From positions 109,164-173,163 of the forward strand of contig NZ_JALOCF010000001.1 in NCBI RefSeq assembly GCF_023227905.1: a DNA stretch of 64,000 bases, read 5' to 3'. The number at the start of each line of letters is the position of its first letter. Within the stretch, counting starts at the first letter, position 1. This DNA comes from Methylobacter sp. (lineage in GTDB: Bacteria > Pseudomonadota > Gammaproteobacteria > Methylococcales > Methylomonadaceae). The position numbers and the translations under genes were made by a program. Below are positions 37,207 through 45,324 of this stretch, in pieces. The notes under the pieces are model-generated. The model was not told the DNA's origin, searched no databases, and worked only from the letters and a program-made list of their open reading frames with translations.

Positions 37207-37222
37207 CAAACCTAGAGGTTTG
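37207..37222. promoter_or_regulatory. Palindrome in the EPS leader, possible operator
   Basis: CAAACCTAGAGGTTTG, 7-bp arms with a 2-base centre, lies about 130 bases upstream of the first EPS gene. Next to it are two GATTAG units and a GGTTAG. The symmetry fits a dimeric regulator, and the position fits the EPS promoter, but no -35/-10 pair is clear and no cognate regulator is encoded nearby. Confidence 0.35.
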
Positions 37223-37343
37223 ATTAGGATTAGATGAAGATTGGGTTAGTCTTGGATGAAACGTCGCGCGAGGCTATGTAAACAATGTTGAAAAGGCGGC
37301 TAGTGTCCGGCTTCGGTCAAATCTGCCGATCAAAGATGCCAGT

Positions 37344-37425
37344 GGGTAGGGTACGCACCGCGTACCATTTTTCAGACCGTTCCGCTATTAAAATACCCAA
37401 AAGGTACGCGGTGCGTACCCTACCC
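37344..37425. repeat. GGTACGC palindrome pair, perfect 23-bp inverted repeat
   Basis: GGGTAGGGTACGCACCGCGT... at 37344-37366 and its exact complement at 37403-37425, 36 bases apart. Each arm is itself nearly palindromic (GGTACGC..GCGTACC). Related singles occur at 23815, 39653, 39700 and 52998. Its right end abuts the broken toxin fragment. Confidence 0.85.
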
Positions 37426-37766
37426 GGCTATTATTGATGCTGCTACTGTTGCAGTCGGCGGATCAATGATTGCTGATTCATTTCCAAAAGGATCAGCAGC
37501 AGAACAAGCGGCAATGAATGCTGAACATAAGTCAGCCAAAGCTTTTTGTGATAATCCGCCGCCACCGACAGGGGATAAATATACCGATCTACTAAATACG
37601 ATAAATTATCATAAGCAATGTGCTGACATGAAAGAGCAATGGGATAAAAATTGGCCGCATCCAAATTCCAGAGGGAAGACATGCTAAAGATATTGCTGAT
37701 CGTCGTGCAAGAGCAGAAAGGTTACATAAATTGTATAACAAAGAATGTGGGAATAAATGTCCTTAA
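37426..37766 (+). pseudogene. C-terminal tip of an Rhs-type polymorphic toxin, frameshifted
   Basis: An open frame begins directly at the edge of the palindrome with no start codon (AIIDAATVAVGGSMIAD...) and runs through KAFCDNPPPPTGDKYTDL to HPNSRGKTC and a stop at 37684-37686. One frame over, the sequence continues as GRHAKDIADRRARAERLHKL and YNKECGNKCP, stopping at 37764-37766, which is a natural end for an Rhs toxin tip. So a one-base insertion near 37670-37680 (GAGGG run) broke the reading frame. The Rhs core is missing. Pro-rich start and Cys/His-rich end resemble C-terminal toxin domains, but I cannot name the domain. Confidence 0.6.
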
Positions 37767-37776
37767 GGTTTAGATT

Positions 37777-38178
37777 ATGGATGCTAAGAGCAAATTGAAA
37801 GAATTGTTAAAAAAATATCAGCAGCAAGTTCAATTTGAGGATTTAGAACTGATTTCTCCCAATCAATTAGGAATTGATCAGGATAGTCCTTTTCACATGG
37901 CTTGTTTTCGAGGTGATATAGATGATGTGAATATAATGATTGCTGCGGGGGCGGATTTGAATCTGTACGGGGATATTGGCGATACCCCGCTTCATTATGC
38001 AGTAAGAATGCAAAGAGAAGTGGTTGTAGAGGCGTTATTGGCCGCAGGAGCTGTACCCGATCTGAAAAATGATTATGGGGACACACCATTAGATATTGCA
38101 AAAATTGAAGGAAATCAAAAAATTATCTCGTTGTTGAGTGCTAAGAAATACGGGACCAGCCCGCGTAGCTCCGGTTAG
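37777..38178 (+). CDS. Ankyrin-repeat protein, candidate immunity protein
   Basis: 133 residues with two to three ankyrin repeats (DSPFHMACFRGDIDDVNIMIA, shown in part; GDTPLHYAVRMQREVVVEALL; GDTPLDIAKIEGNQKIISLL). It starts 10 bases after the true stop of the toxin fragment and uses AAGG inside that gene's end as ribosome site, so both belonged to one transcript. Ankyrin proteins are known immunity proteins of polymorphic toxins; that role here is inference from position. G+C is lower than in the EPS genes next door, consistent with transfer. Confidence 0.72.
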   Translation: MDAKSKLKELLKKYQQQVQFEDLELISPNQLGIDQDSPFHMACFRGDIDDVNIMIAAGADLNLYGDIGDTPLHYAVRMQREVVVEALLAAGAVPDLKNDYGDTPLDIAKIEGNQKIISLLSAKKYGTSPRSSG

Positions 38179-38242
38179 CGATAGCGTAATCGGAGGAATG
38201 TTGGCTTCGAAATGTGCGATTACGCAAGCTAATCGCACCTAC
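38171..38242. repeat. GCGATTACGC palindromic repeat
   Basis: CCGGTTAGCGATAGCGTAAT (from 38171) pairs imperfectly with GCGATTACGCAAGCTAATCG (from 38216). It follows the ankyrin gene directly, overlapping its last codons, and could act as a transcript end. Such GTAGGTGCGATTAGC-type repeats are common in bacterial genomes. Confidence 0.7.
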
Positions 38243-38521
38243 ATTTTAAAAGCCCGGCAAGTGTTAGCTGCGCACAAATTTTTAGCCCTTTGAGAAACCG
38301 GAGCAGCCTTGGTTCTCCTCAGGGCATGTGTTCTATAAACGATTTTTAGTGCTATTTAAGCCCGTCAAAATTGACAAGCTGCCGGTTTTTTCATACCTTC
38401 CACTTAACTCAAAAGGCAATTGGTGTTTCTGACGGGAGCGGAATTACTCCCTTTCCAGCGTCATTCGTGACGCCTTAGGCAAAATCTCATGTGAGTGCCG
38501 CTTCATTGTTGAGGACCCTCT
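38179..38521. other. Intergenic region before the oxidoreductase pseudogene
   Basis: About 340 bases. The first 64 are the second half of a palindromic repeat. An imperfect hairpin (GCCCTTTGAGAAACC against GGTTCTCCTCAGGGC) lies at about 38286-38327 without a T-run. A TTGACA at about 38370 could be a -35 box but no good -10 follows. No coding pattern was seen. Confidence 0.4.
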
Positions 38522-39613
38522 ATGAACCAACAAACTTCCACACGTCGAACATTCATCAAGCAAGTGATTTTAGGCGCCAGTGCCTTGTCGCTGCCACGAC
38601 TCAATGTCTTGGCCCGGCCTGCCAAGGATCGTCTGGGCGTCGCCCTGGTGGGGCTGGGCCTGTACAGCACTAACCTTCTGGCCCCGGCCTTGCAGCGCAC
38701 GAAGCACTGTTATCTTGCCGGAATCGTCACCGGGACACCGGCCAAAGCCGAGCAGTGGAAACGGCGCTATGGCATTCCGGACCGGAATATTTATAACTAT
38801 CAATCGATGGATAAGATCGCCAACAACCCGGACATCGATGTTGTCTATATCGTGCTGCCAAACTCCATGCATATGGAGTACGCCATCCGCGCGGCCAACG
38901 CTGGCAAGCACGTCTGGTGCGAAAAGCCCATGGCCCTGACAGCCCATGAGTGCGAGGCTATAATCAAGGCCTGCCGGGATAACAAGGTCAAGCTGGCGAT
39001 CGGCTATCGCATGCAGCATGAGCCCAATACCCAGGCAGTGATCCGCTTCGGCAAAGAGAGAGTCTATGGTCCGGTAAAATCGATATCGGCCGCCGCCGGC
39101 TTCCACTACAACCGAACCGATCACTGGCGGCAGAAAAAGAGCATGGGTGGAGGTGCGATGTATGACATGGGGGTTTATTCGCTACAGGCCGCGCGCTATT
39201 GCAGTGGCGAAGAGCCGATTGCAGTGACCGCCCAACAGTCGACGGCCCGCCCGGAAGTTTTTAAGGATGTGGATGAAACGATGACCTTCGATCTTGAGTT
39301 TCCCAGCGGCATCAGGGCGCATTGCCAGACAAGCTTCGCTAGGAATATTAATTCCCTGCGCGTGAACTGCGAAAAAGGCTGGTATCAGTTGGAACCCTTT
39401 TAGGCGTATAACGGTATCCGCGGTTCCACCAGCGATGGCAAGATATTAGACGCTTTTCTGAACAGCCAGCAAGCCAAGCAGATGGATGACGATGCCTTCG
39501 CTATTTTACACAATCAACCTCTGCTGGTGCCTGGCGAGGAAGGGCTACGCGATATTCGGGTCGTGGAGGCGATATTCTCATCGGCGAATACCGGCCGGAG
39601 AATAGTGATTTAA
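38522..39613 (+). pseudogene. Tat-exported Gfo/Idh/MocA oxidoreductase with in-frame amber codon
   Basis: The full frame is 363 codons but has TAG at 39401-39403, giving a 293-residue product. Tat signal: TRRTFIKQVILGASALSLP. Rossmann domain of the glucose-fructose oxidoreductase group follows (LGVALVGLGLYSTNLLAPAL), with VWCEKPMALT (catalytic lysine) and the dinucleotide-lobe end GGGAMYDMGVYSLQAARYC. The broken point reads ELEPF-like LEPF, TAG, then AYNGIRGSTSDGK in the same frame, which is exactly the family's expected continuation; a CAG-to-TAG change explains it. No other damage is visible, so the event looks recent, or the stop is read through. Confidence 0.8.
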
Positions 39614-39652
39614 ATACGAGAAACCTACTGGCACTCCGCCACAGTCTCGTTG

Positions 39653-39721
39653 GGTACGCATTGCGTACCTTTATTGAGATTATGACGTAATTTAAAAATG
39701 GTACGCGATGCGTACCCTACC
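39653..39721. repeat. GGTACGC palindrome pair
   Basis: GGTACGCATTGCGTACC (39653-39669) and GGTACGCGATGCGTACC plus CTACC (39700-39721), oriented as an inverted pair as at 37344-37425. It is preceded by ACAGTCTCGT, the same bases that end the 20-base terminal repeat of the element at 23827-24006. Confidence 0.8.
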
Positions 39722-39730
39722 AAGCGCGGA

Positions 39731-39806
39731 GGTTGTGCTGAATGCAATGAAGCCCAACACATCGATGCGTAATTGTTGGGCTTCATTGCACTCAGCACCA
39801 ACCTAC
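39731..39806. repeat. GTTGGGCTTCATTGCA hairpin repeat
   Basis: Arms of about 29 bases (GGTTGTGCTGAATGCAATGA start, 39731-39759; complement 39774-39806) around a 14-base loop. It lies directly next to the GGTACGC pair, so two unrelated palindrome families are stacked between the oxidoreductase pseudogene and the rof-like gene. Confidence 0.8.
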
Positions 39807-39873
39807 AGACTAAAGAAAAATGACAATCTTCTGTCGGATGACCGCCTACACAAAAGTTCTTTCCCTCATTCCA

Positions 39874-40137
39874 TCAAAAAACAACTTCTGAAAATTTGGC
39901 GTTTGGCGTTAGGACTTGCAGTTTTCTGATTTGATTAAGCTCGATCTGCTCTTTTTGGCCATGACCATGATCGTTATCAATAACCAGAAATTCACGCTTG
40001 TCAGCAGTCGTTAAAGTATCGATGGCCTTACCTTCGATAATTCGTTGGTCATTGAGCGTCAGTTGGATCTGATAGCCATACAGGCAGGCGATTTCAAGGT
40101 AATCATGTAAATCGCAGGATATTATTGAGTTGTTCAT
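39874..40137 (-). CDS. Rof-like (Rho-binding antiterminator) protein
   Basis: 87 residues from the ATG at 40137, which has GGAGG 5 bases upstream; the in-frame ATG at 40170 lacks one. The opening SIISCDLHDYLEIACLYGY is the Rof signature, and an Sm-like barrel follows (IQLTLNDQRIIEGKAIDTL, EQIELNQIRKLQVL). Rof binds Rho and blocks termination. Homologues also occur in unrelated contexts, and no stress or anti-termination genes are adjacent. Stands alone. Confidence 0.8.
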   Translation of the reverse strand: MNNSIISCDLHDYLEIACLYGYQIQLTLNDQRIIEGKAIDTLTTADKREFLVIDNDHGHGQKEQIELNQIRKLQVLTPNAKFSEVVF

Positions 40138-40363
40138 AACGGCCTCCACAAGTTTTCGTCGGCAGGCCACCTTACCTTTAAAAAAGCGCCGCGTCGATGC
40201 ATTAGGTTGCGTACCTCAGCCCGGCCTTCTTCTAATGCGGGCTTCGGCCAAGACCTGCCGATCAAAGATGCCAGATGAATGGCTGGTTAATTTCGATAAA
40301 CAGACATTCCTAACCTTTGAGTTAAACCGTAAGGATGCGCGGTGTAGGCTTGGTTTGGCCGCA

Positions 40364-41467
40364 TCAAGGCAACTTCACCTGTTCATTCAGTACGTCGCGC
40401 ATATACAGCATTTGCACCAGCACCATGATCACAACCAGCAGCGGCGATGCCAGCAAAAGCCCCAGAATGCCGAAACCGGCCCCCAACACCAGCTGCGCGA
40501 TTAACAGCAGTGCCGGCGGCGTGGAATCTGTGCGTTGCTGGATATAGGGCGTGATCAAATAGCCCTCCAAGCTCTGAATCACCAGATAAAGCAAGACGAT
40601 ATACAACACTGTCGTGCCGTCCTGGGAAAACCCGACCATTACCGCCGGCACACCGGCAATGAGCGGCCCGACGTTAGGTATAAAATTTAAAATGGCGGCT
40701 ATCAGGCCCAGGATGAAGGCGAACGGTACGCCCAGTATTGCCAGCCCGCCGCCGGTCAGTATGCCGACGATGAACATGGTGATAATCCGGCCAAGCAACC
40801 ACCAACGAAGCGCATGCTCCAGCCTGTCGAAGACTTCGCCGACACGATCCCTGTATTTCTTGGCAAACAGGCGCTTCGTGCCGGTGAGATAGGTTTTCGG
40901 ATCGGACGCAAAATAAAGGCTCAACACCACCACAACCACCAAACTACCCAACGCCCCGAACGCCGTCGAAAAAATCCCGGCAATTTTCGCCATTTGCTTG
41001 GGATTAGTCAGCGCGTTTCCTGCACTGGACAATTTATCCATAACGGCAGGCCCCCACTCGTAGCGTTCGAGGAAGCCCCGTAGCCGGTCCTGCGCCGACG
41101 GCAATTGCCGGAATAATTTGTAGAAACCATCGGCGATATCCGGGCCGTAAACCGACAGGATCAATAACAGAATCCCGACCAGTAGCAAAACCACCAATGC
41201 CAGCGACCAAGCCACAGACAACGGCATATGACGGCTGATGAAGTTCGCCAGAATCCGCAGAAAATGAGCCAATAACAAGCTCAGGAAAACCAGCAGTAAA
41301 ATCTGGGCCGCCTGCCAAACCATCAGCAGCAGCGCAATAACCGCAGAACCGGCAGTTACCACAAGTAGGGTACGTTTGGTCAGCAGTCCGCTTTCATCAC
41401 AAATCGCGTCAGCTTGCGCATCCGTTGCCTTGGCCTCGGATGTGCCGTCTTCGCCCGAAGAACTCAT
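40364..41467 (-). CDS. AI-2E family transporter (PerM-like permease)
   Basis: 367 residues with 7-8 hydrophobic segments. The N-terminal pair (LLVVTAGSAVIALLLMVWQAAQ and ILLLVFLSLLLAHFL) and the C-terminal block NFIPNVGPLIAGVPAVMVG and YLITPYIQQRTDSTPPALLL are typical of the family. Members export AI-2 in some bacteria and act as Na/H antiporters in others; the substrate is unknown here. It follows a BON-protein gene by 21 bases, so the two are probably one operon. Confidence 0.9.
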   Translation of the reverse strand: MSSSGEDGTSEAKATDAQADAICDESGLLTKRTLLVVTAGSAVIALLLMVWQAAQILLLVFLSLLLAHFLRILANFISRHMPLSVAWSLALVVLLLVGILLLILSVYGPDIADGFYKLFRQLPSAQDRLRGFLERYEWGPAVMDKLSSAGNALTNPKQMAKIAGIFSTAFGALGSLVVVVVLSLYFASDPKTYLTGTKRLFAKKYRDRVGEVFDRLEHALRWWLLGRIITMFIVGILTGGGLAILGVPFAFILGLIAAILNFIPNVGPLIAGVPAVMVGFSQDGTTVLYIVLLYLVIQSLEGYLITPYIQQRTDSTPPALLLIAQLVLGAGFGILGLLLASPLLVVIMVLVQMLYMRDVLNEQVKLP

Positions 41468-41488
41468 GTCCTTGCTTTCATGCTGAGC

Positions 41489-41845
41489 TTATTTTGATTT
41501 TTCTTCTTTAAGTTGGATAGTGGTTGTTACTGATTTAACGCCTTCAACTTTCTGGGCAACCTCTGCTGCTCTGGTAATTTCATCATGCGTGTCTACGAAG
41601 CCGCTTAATTGCACAACGCCTTTAAGTGTCTCAACATTGATTTGGAAGGCACTCAGTTTGTCATCGGCAGCGATAGCCGCTTTTACCTTGGTCGTTATCA
41701 TGGCATCGTCAATATAATCGCCGGCGCTTTGGCCGCCTCCGGCAGCCACGTCAATCCTTTCACCGGATATCGCAGTTCCGTGACCTGCTATTAATGTTAA
41801 TGCCAGAACGAGAAAAAATGCTGAACAAGATTTGATTGTTTTCAT
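41489..41845 (-). CDS. Periplasmic BON-domain protein (OsmY-like)
   Basis: 118 residues: signal peptide (SCSAFFLVLALTLIAGHGTA) and one BON domain (DAMITTKVKAAIAADDKL, then INVETLKGVVQLSGFVDT, and the end AAEVAQKVEGVKSVTTTIQL). BON domains bind phospholipid surfaces and support envelope stability, often under osmotic stress. First gene of a pair with the AI-2E permease. Confidence 0.88.
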   Translation of the reverse strand: MKTIKSCSAFFLVLALTLIAGHGTAISGERIDVAAGGGQSAGDYIDDAMITTKVKAAIAADDKLSAFQINVETLKGVVQLSGFVDTHDEITRAAEVAQKVEGVKSVTTTIQLKEEKSK

Positions 41846-42673
41846 GATTAATTCTCCAGGTGAACAATAAAATAATGATGGTCAATTCGGTCACAATGTA
41901 TAACCGGACATTAAATGGCCGATGTCTTTGAAATTTTAGGTCCAGGATCGGCTACGTTCAGTTCGGCACCCAACATACAGCACTCTTTCTCTTGTTATTT
42001 ATCGAGTTGTTTTTTAAATAATGGAGAATGGCCCTTAGCTAAGGCCGGGATAAGAAAATAGCGGAAGATTGCTGCCATACAGGTATTGGCAGCGTTTTCA
42101 GATGTGGTTAATTACTAATTGACTGCTAATGTACGCCGCGGCTCCAGGAAATACGCGGCCGCTTCACGGAGTCTGCCCCAATAATATCGTTATAACTTCC
42201 TCGCCGCGCGATGCAGCCGAGCGAGAAGTTACCCTCAACCGAAACTTGTTCCCTTCATTCGTCAAGACCCTTCGACGCTAACAACAGTCGAATATTATCT
42301 ACCGGCTCTGTTCTTGTTTTAGTAGCCGGCGTCCGGCAAACGACCCTCGTTGACTCAATCCAAACGCATAAAAAAATGTACGCCAGCGTACAGACCGTTA
42401 TGGCCGGCATCCCTACTATTTAATTGCGATTGGATGAATAGCTTGGCGCTGGCGGTGAAAACGAAATTCTGCTGAATACAGTGGATATCTCGGCCAAGGC
42501 GGGAATGGTCTGTCTGCAAGGCGGGCCGATACTACGCACAGATTGGTGCTGCCGCCGGCCAGCACCACGATGGCAGCACTTTAAATAGTGCTGTTCCGAG
42601 GAACCGATCAGCCAACTTGCAATGGGCTGAAGGTAAAAGCCAATTCAAGCATACCCCATCCTAAGGAGGGATT
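41846..42673. other. 828-base gap with degraded sequence
   Basis: No intact gene was found. It contains a 6-bp hairpin (GCTGCC / GGCAGC, about 42072-42094) followed by GTTTT, a possible weak terminator, and near its end the remains of a BON domain (separate entry). The promoter of the galactose operon at 42674 must lie within the last few hundred bases, and GGAGG 5 bases before its ATG is an excellent ribosome site. Otherwise the sequence has no coding pattern. Confidence 0.45.
42434..42530 (+). pseudogene. Fragment of a BON-domain gene
   Basis: Translation gives NSLALAVKTKF in one frame and LLNTVDISAKAGMVCLQGG in the next. Together these read as the middle of a BON domain (AVKTKx..., xVDVSAKxGxVxLxG). 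The shift between them indicates an indel. Compare VKAAIAADDKL and INVETLKGVVQLSG in the intact gene at 41489-41845. It is short and diverged, so this is tentative. Confidence 0.35.
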
Positions 42674-45319
42674 ATGGATAAGATACCTACGATCATCGTC
42701 TTTTCACATTTGCGTTGGAACTGGGTATGGCAGCGCCCTCAACATTTGTTGTCACGCCTTGCAAAGCGTTTTCCTGTCATTTTCATCGAAGAGCCGTTGC
42801 CCTGTGAAGCCGGACAGGCCCCACACTGGGGCATTGAGCAGCCGGTTTCCTCCGTGCTGGTCTGCACTCCCTTCACGACGGCTGATAGCCCTGGCTTCAA
42901 CGGCAGCCAACTGAATGAACTCGGTATTCTTCTTGATCAGCTGGTTACTCAGCTAGCTCTGCGCGATATTCTGGTTTGGCTCTATACGCCTATGGCCCTG
43001 CCTCTCGCTCGCAAGCTCAAACCTTTGGCAATGATCTACGATGTCATGGACGAACTATCGGCTTTCAAAGGCGCGCCGCCGGAACTTTTGGAATTGGAAG
43101 CGGAAGCCTATCGTTGTGTGGACCTGGTGTTCACCGGCGGCCCCAGCCTATACAAGGCCAAGTGCGACCGCCATCCCAATGTGCATTGTTTCCCAAGCAG
43201 TGTTGACGCCGCCCATTTCGGAAAAGCCCGCAATAACGCGCTTGACCATGCCGAACAATCGAACCTGCCTCGGCCCCGGTTAGGTTTTTTCGGCGTCATC
43301 GACGAACGCATCGACTTGGCGCTGCTGGATCAAATGGCTCGTGAACGACCCGAGTGGCAATTGCTCATGGTAGGCCCGGTCACCAAAATCGATCCGGCGG
43401 ATCTGCCCCGGCATCCGAATATTTATTATTTAGGCCAACAAACTTACGACCAGCTACCGGCTTTTCTGGCTGGCTGGGATGTTTGCCTGCTGCCTTTCGC
43501 CCTTAATGAATCGACCCGTTTCATCAGCCCCACTAAAACCCTGGAATACATGGCGGCGGAAAAGCCGATTGTTAGTACGCCGATTACCGACGTGGTCGAA
43601 CCTTATGGCGATCTTGTCCATATCGGCGATAGCGCCGATGCTTTCATCGCCGCCTGCGACCAGGCACTGAATCAAACCGCAGAGCAGCTTAACCGGCAAC
43701 TGGCCGGGATGCGTAAAATATTGTTGAATACGTCCTGGGACATGACTGCCCGCGCCATGGCAAAAGAAATCGTCAAGATTCAGCAAGGCCAGGGCCCGGT
43801 GGCGCTTGCCCGAACCAGAGCCAGGAAAGAACGCGCTGAAGTGGCCATTATCGGAGCCGGTCCGACCGGATTATCGGCGGCTTTCCACGCTCCGGACTCA
43901 GTGCTGTTGGAAGCCAACGATACGGTCGGCGGATGGTGCCGCTCTATCGAAGAGAATGGTTTTACCTTCGATTTTGCCGGCCACATCATGTTTTCCAACG
44001 AGCCTTATGTTCACGAGATGTACAACAAGCTACTCGGCGATAACGTCCACTGGCAAGACCGGGAAGCCTGGATTTACAGCAAAGGCGTGCACACCCGCTA
44101 TCCGTTCCAGGGCGCGCTTTACGGCTTACCGCACGAGGTGATCAAGGAATGTATTGTCGGAGCGATTGAGGCTCGTTTCGGCGGACTCAATACCGATAAC
44201 AAGAGTCTGGAGAAAGCACCGGCTGACAATAGAGATCCGGCTTGCCGCGTCGGCGATGTCAAGGATTGCTGTGGCGATGGCGTCCTTGAAAGCACCGTTC
44301 GACTGGTTAAGCCCAAAACGACTCCCAAAAATAGCGCCGAGCCTTATGCCAACTTCGAAGAGTTCATCTACAAAGTCTGGGGCGCAGGTGTCGCCAGGCA
44401 TTTCGCGATTCCCTACAACCGCAAACTGTGGGCTGTCGACCTTAAGGAGATGGAAACCTCCTGGCTGGGCGGGCGGGTGCCATTGCCCGATCTCGAAGAA
44501 ATGATCGAAGGCGCTTTGCGGCCGGTAGCAAAGCCGATGGGGCCGAATGCACGATTCGGTTATCCGTTGCAAGGCGGCTTCCAGTCCTTGATGAACGGCT
44601 TTCTTCCTTATATTAAAGGACGACTGCGCCTGAATTCCCAAGTCGTGTCAATTTCGCCCAGCCAGCACCGCGTGACTCTGGCCGACGGCGCGACACTGGA
44701 ATACGGCCACTTAATCAGCACCATGCCGTTGCCGGTTCTGCTTCGAAGCATTCGCGGCGAGGTTCCTTTCCGTATCCGCCAGGCTGCGGAAAGTCTGCGT
44801 CATATTTCGGTACGCTGTGTGAATCTTGGCATCGGCCGCCCCAACCTGACCGAAAAGCACTGGATTTACTATCCGGAAGATACCGTCTTTCACCGTATCT
44901 TCGTGCAAGGCAATGCCAGCCCGCACTGTAACCCGCCGGGCGGTTTCGGCCTGACTTGCGAAATAACCCATGCGCCGGGAAAACCGTTGCCCTGCGATAG
45001 CGATGCGCTGATTGAGCAATGTATTCAGGATTGCCGCAAAGTCGGCATCATTTCTGCCGAAGACCCGATCTGGGCCGCCAACCAAGTCGATATGCCTCAT
45101 GCCTATGTGATTTACGATCATGCCCGCGCCGGCAACGTCAAGCTGATCCGGGACTGGCTGGCTGAGCGCGACATCATTCTTGCGGGCCGCTACAGTGAAT
45201 GGGAATATTATAATTCCGACCATGCTTTCCTGGCCGGCAAGCGCGCCGTCGATACTGTTCGGGAACTCCAGACCAAGCAGGTTGCTGCTGCGGCTTCGGA
45301 CGAGCTCGGGCAAGGTTGA
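42674..45319 (+). CDS. Fusion: glycosyltransferase plus UDP-galactopyranose mutase-like flavoprotein
   Basis: 881 residues in two parts. Residues about 1-385 are a GT-B glycosyltransferase: FSHLRWNWVWQRPQHLLSRL at the start and SPTKTLEYMAAEKPIVSTPI near residue 295 (donor-site region). Residues about 390-881 are an FAD protein of the UDP-galactopyranose mutase/amine oxidase type: VAIIGAGPTGLSAAFHA (Rossmann), EANDTVGGWCRS, FDFAGHIMFS, and near the end ILAGRYSEWEYYNSDHAFLAGK (FAD site). An insert of roughly 50 residues (about 510-560, with CC and many Lys) interrupts the second part. A mutase-like flavoprotein joined to its own transferase suggests a furanose-type or otherwise altered galactose is made and transferred. 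It is the first gene of a galactose operon and has no signal peptide. Confidence 0.85.
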   Translation: MDKIPTIIVFSHLRWNWVWQRPQHLLSRLAKRFPVIFIEEPLPCEAGQAPHWGIEQPVSSVLVCTPFTTADSPGFNGSQLNELGILLDQLVTQLALRDILVWLYTPMALPLARKLKPLAMIYDVMDELSAFKGAPPELLELEAEAYRCVDLVFTGGPSLYKAKCDRHPNVHCFPSSVDAAHFGKARNNALDHAEQSNLPRPRLGFFGVIDERIDLALLDQMARERPEWQLLMVGPVTKIDPADLPRHPNIYYLGQQTYDQLPAFLAGWDVCLLPFALNESTRFISPTKTLEYMAAEKPIVSTPITDVVEPYGDLVHIGDSADAFIAACDQALNQTAEQLNRQLAGMRKILLNTSWDMTARAMAKEIVKIQQGQGPVALARTRARKERAEVAIIGAGPTGLSAAFHAPDSVLLEANDTVGGWCRSIEENGFTFDFAGHIMFSNEPYVHEMYNKLLGDNVHWQDREAWIYSKGVHTRYPFQGALYGLPHEVIKECIVGAIEARFGGLNTDNKSLEKAPADNRDPACRVGDVKDCCGDGVLESTVRLVKPKTTPKNSAEPYANFEEFIYKVWGAGVARHFAIPYNRKLWAVDLKEMETSWLGGRVPLPDLEEMIEGALRPVAKPMGPNARFGYPLQGGFQSLMNGFLPYIKGRLRLNSQVVSISPSQHRVTLADGATLEYGHLISTMPLPVLLRSIRGEVPFRIRQAAESLRHISVRCVNLGIGRPNLTEKHWIYYPEDTVFHRIFVQGNASPHCNPPGGFGLTCEITHAPGKPLPCDSDALIEQCIQDCRKVGIISAEDPIWAANQVDMPHAYVIYDHARAGNVKLIRDWLAERDIILAGRYSEWEYYNSDHAFLAGKRAVDTVRELQTKQVAAAASDELGQG

Positions 45320-45324
45320 ACGTT

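Noticed and set aside
42211..42423. Possible 70-residue gene with a signal-like hydrophobic stretch before the galactose operon
   Set aside because: The hydrophobic stretch is in the middle rather than at the start, no ribosome site precedes it, and the surrounding sequence is degraded.
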